A stretch of 64,000 nucleotides of DNA, from contig NW_003101674.1 in the NCBI RefSeq assembly GCF_000003855.2, positions 263,149-327,148 on the forward strand, written 5' to 3'. The DNA is from Blastomyces gilchristii SLH14081 (lineage: Eukaryota > Ascomycota > Eurotiomycetes > Onygenales > Ajellomycetaceae). Below the pieces are notes generated by a model. It was not told the origin of the DNA and searched no databases. It worked only from the letters and a program-made list of their open reading frames with translations. Positions 12,710-24,600 of this stretch are shown piece after piece. The position numbers were made by a program, and so were the translations under genes. The first letter of the stretch is position 1. Each line of letters opens with the position of its first letter.

Positions 12710-12853
12710 GTTTTCTTTTCTTTTCTTTTCTTTTCTTTTTTTCTTTTTTTTCTTTTTTTCCTTTTTTTCCTTTTTTTCCTTTTTTTCCTTTTTTTCCTTT
12801 TTTTCCTTTTTTTCCTTTTTTTTCTTTTTTTCCTTTTTTTCCTTTTCTATTTT
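12710..12853 (+). repeat. Polypyrimidine tandem repeat (TTTTC, then T7CC)
   Basis: About 140 bp of almost pure T/C. It starts as TTTTC units and continues as roughly ten units of seven T plus CC. It lies just after the stop of the DUF2417 gene, probably in its 3' UTR or downstream. Apparent Phe/Ser-rich ORFs here are artefacts of the repeat. Confidence 0.9.
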
Positions 12854-13457
12854 TTATTCAATTGCGTAACCCGAGCAAGGCGCATGTTTGGGCAAGTGGA
12901 TCTAAACTGTAAATATTAAAGTCTTGAGCTAATTGGTGTAAATAAATGTCATCCTGCTCGATCTCTAAAATACCATGATAAATGATAAATGATAAATCCA
13001 AGAGGGAAAGGGGTAATCGGAGATAAAATTCACGGAAGCTCCAAATTCTCATCAGCATTACATTGATCATTTACTATTATTCAATGATGCTCAAGCTGAC
13101 TATGTTCGGTTTATCTTTTTTAATAAAAACCACAGAAGTTCCGAGTGCATAGCTTCAGGCTATTCTAACCCCCAATCTCCTTGCGCTTCCATTCATCGCT
13201 ATCAGGACAAGGCGCGGTTTTAGTTGGGTTTGAAAGGAATGACTGTAAAGAGAAAGCTATGCCAGTAGTAAGAGATAGAGGTGCAGGTAGACGCGGTGCT
13301 AGCGAAGCATCTCGAAGTAGGATGGTAAATAGAAAGATGGGTTGGCAAAGGTTCGTGAACGTATATGCACCATATTGTATTTAAACTGCAAATCCGATTT
13401 TCGTAACGAGAGCAAGGAAATTCTATCACGAGAGGGTGGATATGGTTTGGGAAAATG
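12854..13457. other. Intergenic between convergent DUF2417 gene and NPL4
   Basis: No gene recognised. A small triple direct repeat of GATAAAT lies near 12976-12996. Confidence 0.5.
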
Positions 13458-15638
13458 CTATCCTAAGCTAGCCCCCTTAAACCTCTTAGCAAGTTGTTCA
13501 CCATCCGATTGGGGATGTTCCGACTTAAGGGTTTTTGTATGGCTTGAGAGTTGATGGGAAGAGATGGATGTTTTTGGCTGGAAGGGCCAAGGGCGCTTGG
13601 GGGGCCGCTCACCGCTCTCCTGAAGTATTGTAACCAAGGTGGCCCAGCCGGGTGTGTTGACTAATTGCATGCCATCCGCGGGATCATGGGTCCGGGCAAC
13701 GGTACATAAAAGAGATTCTTCGTCCTATAGCCGGAGGAACGTGAAGGTTAATAAACATGACAAATATAACTCTAGACAATATTGAAGACAACTCTACCTT
13801 ATTTAAGATTCCAAGCCCATGGAGGAAGCAAAGGAGATGGAAGTCCGATACAGCACATATCGCCTTGTTAGGGTCACCGTGCGACACCAGCTTATTAGCG
13901 AGCGTTCTCAAATCCTGGCTCTCTCCAATGACCTCGCGGTTTTCGATTGGGAAAGTCGAATCGTTGAACATAACGTCAGGGTCAGTTGGGAACCCATGGG
14001 TTAGAGTGACAAGGAGGTATTCAACAGGGAAACTCGGTTTCGCATTTTCCTGGACATTGGCGCCATACTCGTTGACTCTGCGGTAAAATACCTCGGGAAT
14101 ATACCGAGCTTTGCTCAGATCATCATCAGGTTCGTTTTCTTGTTGTACAAGCATAACCCCGGGATCTGCAGAGGGCTCAATTATATCGGCTTTCACCATT
14201 TCAACTGCGGAGTTAGATGCTTGGTATGCGCTAATCGAAATTGCACCGTCCTCATCTCCGCTAAGCACACAAGTGACAAAATTCGATCCAAACTGGCCCG
14301 TTTCACTCCATTTTGTTGCTTTTGGGTATCTGGCTTGCAGTTGTGCTGCAAAAATAATTTCCAGAGAAGAGAGATAGTAAGAGTCAATATGCCGTTTGCA
14401 AATAACTGTACCATCCCCAGCTCTGGCGTCCATGAGGTCTGTGAATATGACACCAATTTTCTCCAATCCACATAATTTGGCAACTTCGTCAACATCCTTT
14501 TCGTTACTCCATTCGTGAAGCGTCACACCATCTATTTCACCGAGTTGTGGTGGTTCATAGATTGCTTGGACGACAGCCTTTATCCCAAGAGGAACTTCGG
14601 TATACTCCTCATAAGTTCCGTATAAAAAGCCAAGTCGTTGAGCTCCAGATTTTCGCCAAAAGTCCAATAAACAATTAATCAGGTCAGGAGAAGAAAACTC
14701 AACGTGATCAACCATACGAAATGGTTGGGGCTGCAGCGTGATCGCACTTGGTTGGCACTTGGTGCAGATCCCCTCTGGCCAAGCGGGATGGCCGGATGGA
14801 CAGTCTCTTTTCACCCTGTAGTCGGGTTCTGTGAGAGGGGGAATATAGGAACTCTTTAACTCCGGCTTATTTGTAGATGAATTTATTTTCCTGAGATATG
14901 AGTGAAATGAGAGGTGTTTTATCTTCTTCTCCACAAGATACTCAGGTGCATATGGCTCCAAGGGCATACAATAATCGCACATGCCTTTTGGTCCATGCCT
15001 GCACATTTTGTAATCTAGGCCACGACTTATTTTTCCATCCTTTCCATCCAATCGATCATCGAGGGGTGACTGCTTAACAACCTCCCACGGGGTCTTAATA
15101 AGCGTCGTAGATGTTATCGCCTGGGCAGGAGGAGGAACTGGTTCTTGTTGCCTCACCGCAACGCCGTCCAGGCGACGTGATCCGTTCTGTGGTCGGGAGG
15201 TAGAGGATGGATGGTCACCCGAGCTGCCATTTACCACAGCGGTCTCTTCTTCATAACCAACGAAAAGTTTGTCTCCGTGACTGGATTTATGAGCCTTCAT
15301 GACAGGAGTAAACAGGTATATCGAGATGGTTGACTCACGATAGTCCAACCCGCTGGATAGTAAGCCCCTTCAGAGTTGAGATATTTCTTTCCTGGCCTCC
15401 AGTCCCTATCGGTTTGTTCGAAAGTACAACAGATGGAGGAGCAGTATTCTTGGGAAGGTTATCCAGCACCTATTTTAATAAAAGTTGAACATTAGCTCTA
15501 CGCCAACACAACAAACCTCTAATATGCGAGCCTAACCTTTGGCAGAAGGGATGGGAATTCGTCTGTCGGGTTCACCGTTAACCTGAACTGGCCGTTCCGG
15601 CTCTCGAACCGTAGCAGTATAGGTCTTGCCGGCGCCAT
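13458..15638 (-). CDS. NPL4: NPL4, Cdc48/p97 cofactor
   Basis: NPL4 works with Ufd1 and Cdc48 to extract ubiquitinated proteins in ERAD and nuclear quality control. Minus-strand exons: 15638-15537, 15469-15339, 15280-13798 and 13724-13458, giving 660 aa with all phases matching. The N-terminal ubiquitin-like domain starts [18 protein letters not shown]. The zf-NPL4 cysteines are in [12 protein letters not shown] and [16 protein letters not shown], and the long MPN-like NPL4 domain follows. The last exon encodes [18 protein letters not shown] and ends [14 protein letters not shown], as in fungal orthologues. Reading through the last intron instead gives a false stop at 13684. Neighbours are unrelated housekeeping and stress genes. 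Confidence 0.93.
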
Positions 15639-16226
15639 GATTGTGATGCGTGGGTGAGGGGAGGTAAGGGCCGGGAGTGCACCGGAGGATCAAAGATAAT
15701 ATTCAATCAAAAATGGAATACTCAGGCCATGGTGAGGATACAAAAATATTCAGCAGTGGAGGTGAAGTCGGGGCCTGCCAGTGGGAAGTTGCCTGGAGGT
15801 TGCAATAAGAGAAGAAGCTGATCGAACTCAAAGGGCCACTCAATGTCACGTGGTTGGTCTGACTTTTTCCGACTCCTGTGGTCGCGGATTGTATGACATT
15901 CAGTGGAATCAGCAGGGCTACGGATTACATATAACGATATAAAGCGTTTTGCTCATGATTTCTTTCATTTCCCATAGCCAACTAAGTCAGTGCTATCATA
16001 GAGGCGCTCCTCAAGAATTAAACAGAATATCAAAACTACTTTGGAAAGAAAAAAAAAAATCCCGTCGCCTGAGCTCCTTTCAGCTGACAACACATTTCGG
16101 CAGCCCACATGGCCCAGATTTCTCACCCTGCCTAGCTGTTTCAGTAGGTTTTTGCTTCGGTACGGCTGTTGACTGTGGTTGGCTGGCCGTGGGTTCATTC
16201 CCGGAGGTATTGGTGACAGAGGATAG
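15639..16226. other. Intergenic upstream of NPL4
   Basis: Promoter region of NPL4 and 3' flank of the quinone reductase gene. No gene or strong motif was recognised. Confidence 0.5.
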
Positions 16227-17110
16227 TCATTCAAACTTGACCTTGGAGACTGTCTTGTAGAACTGCGTGCCCTGCTCTTCGGCAAGTTGAATCTCAAGAG
16301 CAGATGGTTGACGCGAGCCATCAATACCCTAAAAGTCAAAAATTCATACGTTAGTTTCCCTTCCGAACACTTTCCCTAGCAAAGTACGCCAAAGAGGAGC
16401 AAACGGGCGATTTACAGCAAAAGTCCCAGCTCCCCACGCACTACCACCCCTCACTTCACTGAGGTTCGCCAAGATGGGCATCACAGTCTTGTATCCCAGA
16501 GGGACATAGATGAATCCGTGATGGGCCAGCGTGCTCATCGCAGCGATGTTGGTAGACTCCTGTCCACCACCTGGAGTTCCAGTCGAGACGAACAGGCCAA
16601 CATATTTGCCCCAATAGCCGCCAGAAGCCCAGATACCGCCGGTTTTATCCCAGAACGCCTTCCACTGAGCGGGGAAGTTCCCGTAACGGGTTGGGATGCC
16701 CAACAGGACAGCATCGTAGTCCAGAAGGGTACTTGGTTCAGCAATTGGGTAGGACGATTTCGCCGGAGCCCGCATTTTATCGAGGACATCCTGTGTGAGG
16801 GTTTCGGCGATTCTATAAGGTGCGCAAAAACATGTTAGCTATCATTGGAGAGGAGCTAGCTCATTTACTGCTTTGTCCAGTTTGCGGTTTTCCTGAGCTG
16901 CTTTATCGCATGGGGCTCATACTGGTAAACATCTGCTGTACCTCCAGCAGCCTCAATGCCTCTTTTCTCAGCTTCTGCTAGCTGCTGGATATGTCCATAC
17001 ATGGAGTACTAAGCGTATACATGATCTCGTTAGCGTCGAAGAGGGTAAGAAACATATATGCTGGGTGGGAAGAGCAGACATACGAAAACAATAGCGATCT
17101 TGGGCGCCAT
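16227..17110 (-). CDS. NAD(P)H:quinone oxidoreductase, WrbA/Pst2 flavodoxin-like
   Basis: FMN-dependent enzyme that reduces quinones by two electrons, protecting against redox cycling; relatives include yeast Pst2/Ycp4 and the fungal Alt a 7/Cla h 7 proteins. Minus-strand exons: 17110-17084 (only 9 codons), 17008-16869, 16812-16416 and 16328-16227, giving 221 aa. The FMN phosphate loop is split by the first intron ([16 protein letters not shown]). Later marks are [22 protein letters not shown], shown here only to FWD as the conserved core, then [10 protein letters not shown] for FMN binding and SAWGAGTFA. The C-terminal helix reads [18 protein letters not shown]. There is no signal peptide, so it should be cytosolic or eisosome-linked. 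Confidence 0.92.
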
Positions 17111-19010
17111 ATTGATTTTGGATGTTGAATGAAGAGATCTAGATATCAATTGAGAGTGATAATGTCACTTGTATACAATGCGCTCGGATTTTTGCAGTCA
17201 GCCGTGGGATTGTGTACTGGGGGAAGTGAGGGGAAGGGAAGGAGACGTGTATTAAATAGCAACCCCGATCTAAACCGTAAGTTGATCTACTTCCGCACGG
17301 TATGACGTGATCTTTTCCCTCTTAACCTTGGAAATCCTTCTGTGCCTCCCTTCTCGTTAACAGTGCTGTCTATTCGTTCTCCCATCTAATAATCTCCGTA
17401 ATTCCAAGCCATTATTGCTGCAGATAAACACATTTTCCGCAGTCCTTCCCCAAATTACCTAATCCAGCGGATCTCTGTCTCCCGCTTCCCGGTGTCCACG
17501 GGCGCTAACACATTTGGTGGCAAGCGCTAGCGGGCGCCACTCCACTGTCACCAAGCAGCCTGATTAGTGATCAATAAATGTTGCTCTGCTGGGGGATTAC
17601 AGCGACTTACTAATCCCGGTTTCACCAGATTAATTGTTCGGTCTCTCACTTGTACCACCACCGGCGACCCGTGCAACCTCATCCCTGCTCCCAGTTAAAT
17701 CGCGGAAAAATAATACTGACCCCTCGCCGTCCATGCAATATACGCGTATTTCGAGGGGGCTGAAGAATTCTCAGTGTCATTAAGACCAACTGATTGGCCA
17801 TTGATCAAGATCACGCATAGCCAGGCCCGATTCGGCGCACCATTCTCGGCGCACCAAGCACTAAAAAAATCATACAACGAGGGAACAGAACTAGACCGCG
17901 CCGGAACCAAGTTGCTGGGCACTTGGTTGAAGTTTAAAATTCAGTGAACATCCATCAGCAAGATGCGGAAGCATCCCACAATTATTAAATAAGTTACTGC
18001 CCGCGTGGCGAGTATCTACATAATAACAGAGAATAATTATATATCACAACATACTTTGGATCCGTGAGATCTCCCTGTGATGTTTGAGAGATGTCTATGG
18101 GCAGAAATGGTTGATCGAAAAGATTGAAACCGGAAAAGAGGACGAAAGATTTAGAAATATACATTATTGATTGCCCTGGCCCAAATTTGAGGAACAAAAC
18201 TCTTCTTCTGAAGCAAGATTTCCTCTTCTAAGATGGATATTTTAACCTAATTTCCCTCCTCAACCTCTGACCCTTCCTAATTAACAGTTCAATGGATGCA
18301 CATTGCGTGAAACAAAAGAAGTAACAAGATATCAATCGCATAGTCAGCCCACTCGATAGGAAAGAGGACGTCAAGGGCAAGAAACAATCTCGAAAGGTCT
18401 TCAGTAATACAATTGCCCGTTCCGCTGGAACCAAATACAGGTGGGAGCAGTTTTGCTTGCTGGCTACAGAATTTTAATCAGGAACTGGCGATCTAATTCA
18501 AGCTCACTACACTACGATATATGAACCTTCCACCGCGTTGTCGGGCCCCTCTACTGTAGGTAGATTAAATTGCTCATGAGTCGTTGTGTCAGGCGCTTAT
18601 AAGTCTTGCACAAGCCAGGCTCGTTTGACATAAAGGTATTTGTTTTTGCTTGTTCTTTTGTTGTGGAGGATAAACATGTATGGATGACGACATCGATTAA
18701 ATATATGTCAGTCAAATTGAGCCGACATTGCTAAAGGCACAGACGGTTATAACAAAACAAATTCGAATTTGCCTAATATGCAAGTAGAATTACCAAATAG
18801 CCTGCAACAAAATTGCTACTTTGTATGTATGTACATACATATATGTACATCCCTTCTCCCATTTACACTTTGGCTGTTGGCGTGCGATTACCTCTTACAG
18901 TAACCACTGTCGCCACCCTGGAATCATGGATATTGGGACAGTGAATCAACAAACATCTCGAATACATAGAAACGACTTATCCAGGTATACGTACAATATT
19001 GCTCAATATC
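17111..19010. other. Long intergenic region, no gene recognised
   Basis: About 1.9 kb separates the quinone reductase and the SDR, which point apart. Short ORFs on both strands (for example 17695-17922 and 17994-18197, minus) show no domain or splice pattern. A short alternation of GTATGTACATACATATATGTAC occurs near 18823-18850. The region probably holds the promoters of both genes. Confidence 0.5.
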
Positions 19011-19997
19011 ATGGATTTCACAATGACGGTTCTATCTGTATTTACCGCTTTCGGTGCCCTCGCGATCTTATACGTCTTTATCAAAGTTTGCCACGTCCTC
19101 TACATATTCTGCCACCCTTCCACCCTTCCAAAATACCTAGATAAAACTAAAGGCTCGTATGCGCTAGTCACGGGCTCCACGGAAGGGATAGGGACTGCCT
19201 TTGCCAGAGAGCTCTGCAAATATGGCTTCAACATCGTTCTTCACGGCAGAAACCCGGAGAAACTATCGCGTATCGAGAATAATCTCAAGCATGAATTCCC
19301 GCACACCAAATTCCGACAATTCATCTTCGACGCCTCCCAGCCCACCGAATCTCTCGAAAAAGTTGTTGACAGAATGTTCAATGATATCCCCCTCACAGTC
19401 CTCGTGAACAACGTAGGTGGAACAGCTGGTCAGACACGTTCGCAGTTCATGACTTTGAAGGACCATACGAATGAAGAGGTAGACCGCGTCATTAACGTAA
19501 ACATGCGCTTCATGACGCAGTTGACGCGTGTGCTCCTTCCACATCTCGAGCGCAACTCGCCAGCACTCATCATAAACATCTCATCCGTATCCTCTATCGG
19601 CATGCCGTATTTGACCATCTATGCCGCCACTAAGGCGTACATCCAGTCGTTCACTAACGGGTTGAATATGGAAATGAAGGCTGAGGGCAAACACATCGAC
19701 GTGATGTCCATGGTCGTCGCGAGCACGCAGACGGCTGGAAACCCTCGGAGGCTCAGTTTCTTCGTTCCGACGGCGGATAAAATTGCGAGGTCCTCTCTAG
19801 CGCGAGTTGGCTGTGGGGGGGTGTCAGTAACCCCATACTGGCGACACTGGCTCCAGAAATTGACGGTTGATATTCTCCCTGAGAAAATGGTGCAGTGGTT
19901 GGTCGTTTACAATATTGAGCCTCTCAAGGGGGAGTCTGATCAAGAACTCGAGTGGAGTAAAGGAACAGCACAGAAACCACCCAAGGGAGGTGGCTAA
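19011..19997 (+). CDS. Membrane-anchored short-chain dehydrogenase/reductase (17-beta-HSD/3-ketoacyl reductase-like)
   Basis: Single-exon SDR of 328 aa. An upstream in-frame TTG at 18999 is not used; the ATG at 19011 opens MDFTMTVLSV. A hydrophobic N-terminal anchor (about 8-35) is followed by the classical SDR fold. Its marks are TGSTEGIG (about 54-61) for NAD(P) binding, NNVGG (about 133) in place of NNAG, NISSVSS with the catalytic Ser, and YAATK with Tyr about 204 and Lys about 208. Architecture resembles HSD17B12/Let-767-type ER enzymes that reduce 3-ketoacyl-CoA or steroids, but the substrate is not set by the sequence. It is the last intact gene before the AT-rich block; a pogo transposon begins 190 bp after its stop. 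Confidence 0.88.
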   Translation: MDFTMTVLSVFTAFGALAILYVFIKVCHVLYIFCHPSTLPKYLDKTKGSYALVTGSTEGIGTAFARELCKYGFNIVLHGRNPEKLSRIENNLKHEFPHTKFRQFIFDASQPTESLEKVVDRMFNDIPLTVLVNNVGGTAGQTRSQFMTLKDHTNEEVDRVINVNMRFMTQLTRVLLPHLERNSPALIINISSVSSIGMPYLTIYAATKAYIQSFTNGLNMEMKAEGKHIDVMSMVVASTQTAGNPRRLSFFVPTADKIARSSLARVGCGGVSVTPYWRHWLQKLTVDILPEKMVQWLVVYNIEPLKGESDQELEWSKGTAQKPPKGGG

Positions 19998-20186
19998 TTT
20001 CTTTTCCCAAAGAAATTTCTCTGGGGTAGCTTGAGCACACAATACGATTAGTGTAGCAACTAAGCTATTAACTAGTGCAGAGATATCAACCAATAATTTC
20101 TCATACTAAATTCTATGCAATCTGATTTGTTGATACATATTCACGATCTCATGTTTTCTGCTCTAATAAGTGTAAGTTACGCAGTA

Positions 20187-20269
20187 ACCGTGCCATGCTT
20201 ACTCACTCTCTGTAGTGAGTGCGCCACAGTGTACAGAAAATCACACTGTACAGAAAATATTTTCAATAT
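20187..20269 (+). repeat. Left terminal inverted repeat of the pogo element
   Basis: 83 bp matching the reverse complement of 40095-40177 at about nine positions in ten. It contains an internal hairpin (ACTCACT, loop CTCTGT, AGTGAGT) that is present at both ends. TA at 20185-20186 is the target duplication. Confidence 0.85.
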
Positions 20270-20278
20270 CTTCATTCT

Positions 20279-20784
20279 TAGACTGGCCGCCGGGACCATG
20301 AATTTCATGTTTGGTCCCATTTGGTCTGGTCCCATACATTTCTTGGCGTGAATCCTGCTGGGACTGGCTATTAAAAAAACATGTAAAGTGACTATATATC
20401 AGATCTTAAAATGAAATCATGACTTGAAAAAAATGAGAAAGTGGTTTCATTTGATCTCATTTAGTCTTATTCTTGGTATAAAGTTACTATTTTTAGACAT
20501 TTTAAGATTTTTTTTAGACTATTTTTAATTTTTTAAAAAGTAATGCTTTTTGATAACACTTAAATAAGATTTAAAATCATTTAAAGTAATAAAAATAATT
20601 TAAATTGAGAAGTGAAAATCATAATCTTATTTGAAAAATGTGATAAGAGTAGATAGTAAGTCTCACTGAGATAGTATAAGACTACTATCTAATGTTAAAA
20701 CCATGTAATAAGATCAGTTAAATTAATAATGAGACTATTAAAAAATCTGATTCTAATCTCAGATACAGTTACACAGTCAGTCTA
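20279..20784 (+). mobile_element. MITE copy 1 (506 bp, hAT-like)
   Basis: Starts TAGACTGGCC and ends GTCAGTCTA. It is flanked by the perfect 8-bp duplication ttcattct (20271-20278 and 20785-20792). It is inserted just inside the left inverted repeat of the pogo element. It has no coding capacity. Confidence 0.9.
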
Positions 20785-21130
20785 TTCATTCTTCATCTTC
20801 AAATAATTATTATTAATTATAACCATGTCTAAATCTTCTAATTACACTGAGAAGCAGTTGTAAAGAGCTGTTAACATGTATAAAAGTAATTTAAAATTAA
20901 AAATCATGTCTCTGTTATGAGAATTCAAAGTCTTATATATTATCTTATATGAGAGAATTAATAGAAAGAAATCAAGAACTATAAGAGTTTCACTGAATCA
21001 AGTATTGAATAACAGTTAGAAAGAGATAATTAAGATATGAATTTATCAGTTAAACATTAATTTTTACTTATTCATCATTGAGTATATCAAAGCTGCTGTA
21101 AACTGTATATTAAAACAGTATTATATAGAT

Positions 21131-21663
21131 TGTCACGCTCCCGGCCGTGTCAAGACCCTGTTACGGTTTCACACGGCTCATTACTTCTATGCAGATGATT
21201 TCTTCTCATCTGAACTGGTTTTCAATCACTTTATGACATCATTCAGATATATCATAGAAAGATCTGATTGATAAATATAAGAACCTCACTTCTATACAAG
21301 ATCAGCAGATTACTCTTTCTTGACAATGAAATACTACTGAGATATCACTTCAACTATTCTTACTCATGAAATAAGAGAAGAGTATTCACTTATTATCTAT
21401 ATAGAATAGCTAGATACTGACTTCTTATTAAAGAAGTCAGTGATTTGTTTTTCTTCTACTGAAATATATACAAGAGTTACTGTGTATCTTATATAATCTT
21501 CTTAGTATACTAAGTATTATATCTATGATATTCTCATAATAACTCTGTAGTCTACAAGCTCACTATTCAAGCAAGATAGTCAAGCTCACTTATACAGCTT
21601 CTTAAATAACTATTCTTATATAATATCACTGACTAGTTATCACTTCAGTTCTGTCATGTTATA
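21131..21663 (+). repeat. 5' LTR of Gypsy-1
   Basis: 533 bp beginning TGTCACGCTCCCGGCCG and ending TGTTATA, where the 3' LTR has CATTACA. The left end keeps CpG-rich sequence that is mutated in the 3' LTR, while the right end of the 3' LTR keeps CpG lost here. Confidence 0.9.
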
Positions 21664-24600
21664 ATTTAAATCACTTAATCTAATTATATATTTGAATCAG
21701 TCAAGCTTTAACAGACTGATATAATCTTATACACTCATACTGAGACTGATCTGATCTCACTCTCTAAGAGAAATACTATATTATTCTCTAGAGTGTATAT
21801 ATCTCTATCTCAGCAGAAATTCAAGATTTCTGAAATCACTGTATATTTTGACATAAGCTCTTTAATTACTCTGTCACTGCTGTGACCTCTACACATCTAC
21901 ATCTATTATAAAGATAGAGAGATTAAGATCAGAGATTTACTGAGATATAAGAGAAATATCTTGTCTGAATTTCACAGCTTTATCTGTATTCTTGAACAGA
22001 AATTCCACCTTAATCTGAGTCAGTATAATACTTATAAAATATAAGTAATATATATCATCAACCTTCTTGAAGGCATCTCTATAACTACTTAAGCTATTAA
22101 GAAGAGAGAGCTTGAGTATATTAATACTATTATAACTTAAAAAGAATTCAAGAACTTTCTACTGAATTAAATTAAAGATTACTGTAACTACAGCTTTATA
22201 GCAGTATAGTAATTTAACTTATTATATTAATAAGATAATGAGAATTCTTTCAATTTCAATATAAGATTTGAAGAATATTAAGAGAAATTAATTAATAATT
22301 TAAATCAATTAAAAACACAGCTTTATCTTATGAAGCTGACTTATAAGATACAGATAATAATATTATAATATCAGAGTTTATTAACTAATTATACTGAGCT
22401 TGTCAATCTGGCTTTTCAGATCTATTTGAATAATCAATTCTTTAAGAAAAAGATTAATAAGATCTCTTCTAAGTAATTAATAATAAGATCTAAACAGTAC
22501 TGTGACAGCTTCAGTGTAGAGAAAGTAAAGAAGAATTTCAAGTATTCTGATTCTTCACTTACTGTGAAGAAATGTTAAAAAAGATTTGATAAAGATTTCT
22601 ATTTCAACTGTGAAGCTGATAAATACTATATTAGTAATTATAAGAAGCTGAAGAAGAGAAGAAACTGAGAAGATATTTTCTCAAAGTTAACTTCTCTTCT
22701 GATAAATGTATTCATGAAAGATAATAAAGAGAAAGAAATAAAGAATTGATAATTCTTATATCTCTGAGTTCATATTATAATCACAATGCATACTCTGAAT
22801 AGAGAGATATTAGTAAGATGTCTACTTAACTTTAAGATAAATATTAACTTCATATTCTATTTCTTTTCTTTGATGAAGAGTTGAAAGAAGATAGATTTAT
22901 CAGATCATATAAAATTTACAGATGAAATAAAATATCACTGTTTTAACATAATTTAAGCAAAGTGTGTAATCACAGATTTAGAAGAAATCTTTAAGAAGAG
23001 CAGTCTGCTTCTTCACACAGTTAATATCATAGATAAGAACATTATTCTAGATCTCTTATAATTAAGAGAAAACAATCCTCTTATTAACTGAGTTACTCAG
23101 ATATAATGATATTATCTCACTAATGAAAAGACAGTGATAGAGAAATCTGAAGAGTTTCATCAGAAGAATCTTGAGAAAAAGATTGAGTCAATATACTATG
23201 TAACAGGTGATTGAGACTTGAGAATAGATGAAGAAGTTATTACTCTCACTATAAAATTAGCAGCAGTATCTGTTATTGAAGACAGATGTATATAACATCT
23301 CTTTACAGATTTTAAGAATGTCTTTTCAGAAAGAAAAGCAGTGAAGTTTCCTGATATCAAGATATAATATAAGATTTATCTTGAAGACAGTGTAACAGTA
23401 CTGTACAGATCTCTTTATAACTTATCTATAAAGAAATTAAATATTCTGTGTAAATATCTTGAAGAAGTGCAATTAAAGAACTGAATATATTCATCAAAGA
23501 GTCTGACAGAGACATCTATACTCTTTATACTTAAAATAAATGATAGACTATGTCTATGTATAGACTACAGAGATCTCAATAAGATGATAATTAAGAATTA
23601 CTATTCATTACTATTAATTAATAAGATGATTGATTGATTATCTGAAGCAAAGATGTTCTTAAAGATTGATATACAGAATATCTATCATAGAATCAGAGTT
23701 AACAAAGATAATGTTTGAAAAACAGCTTTTTGTATCAAGTACAGTAATTTTGAATATCTTGTTTTATCTTTTAGTCTTTATAATGCTTCAGTCATCTTCT
23801 AGATCTATATAAATAAGATGCTGTAGAGTCTTGTTAATGTCTTCTGCATAGTATATCTGAACAATATTTTAATCTTCTTGAAATCAGAGAAAGAATATGA
23901 TATTCATGTTTAAGAAGTATTAAGTCACTTGAGACAGTATTAACTCTATACAAACACTGAAAAATACTTATTCTATATGCAGAAGATTGATTTCTTAGAT
24001 TATATTATTAAGATGAATAGCATTTCAATGAATAGAAGCCAGGTCTCTGTCATTAAAAACTGACTGACACTGTAGATATACTGTGAGATGCAGATGTTTC
24101 TAGAATTTATGAATTTCTACAGATGATTCATCTATACATATTCATGAATTACTGTTCTTCTTACAGATCTGTTAAAGAGAAGTGTGAAAGACAGAAAAAT
24201 AAAACTATTTATTCTCACTCAAGACACTGTGTAGATGTTTGTGAAATTGAAACAAGCTTTCACAGATGTTATGATGCTGAATCACTTTAACTCTGATTTA
24301 TTCAGTCAGTGTGAGACTGATGTATTCAGAAATGAAATCTATGAAATCTTTTCACAGTTAACACTGAAGACCTTTCAATATTGAAAGAATCAGAAAATAA
24401 TCACTTCTGAGAAAACAGATAATGAATTATCTGTAAGAGAAGACTTTTTCACAGAGTTTATAAGATACTGTAAATGAAGATCAGTGACTTTCTTCTTCAA
24501 GAAGTTATTACTCATGCAGAGAAGATATAATACTTATAATTAGAAGATGTTAGTAATTGTCAAATTCTTTAAGATCTGATAACATTATCTTCAGAGTAGT

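Noticed and set aside
12641..12919. Phe/Ser-rich ORFs at 12.6-12.9 kb
   Set aside because: Translation of the T/C simple repeat.
13684..13797. C-terminus of NPL4 by continuous reading to a stop at 13684
   Set aside because: This reads through an intron. Splicing 13798 to 13724 restores the conserved C-terminal region ending at 13458.
17695..18434. Minus-strand ORFs between quinone reductase and SDR
   Set aside because: Short, no domains, no plausible splicing together; treated as noncoding.
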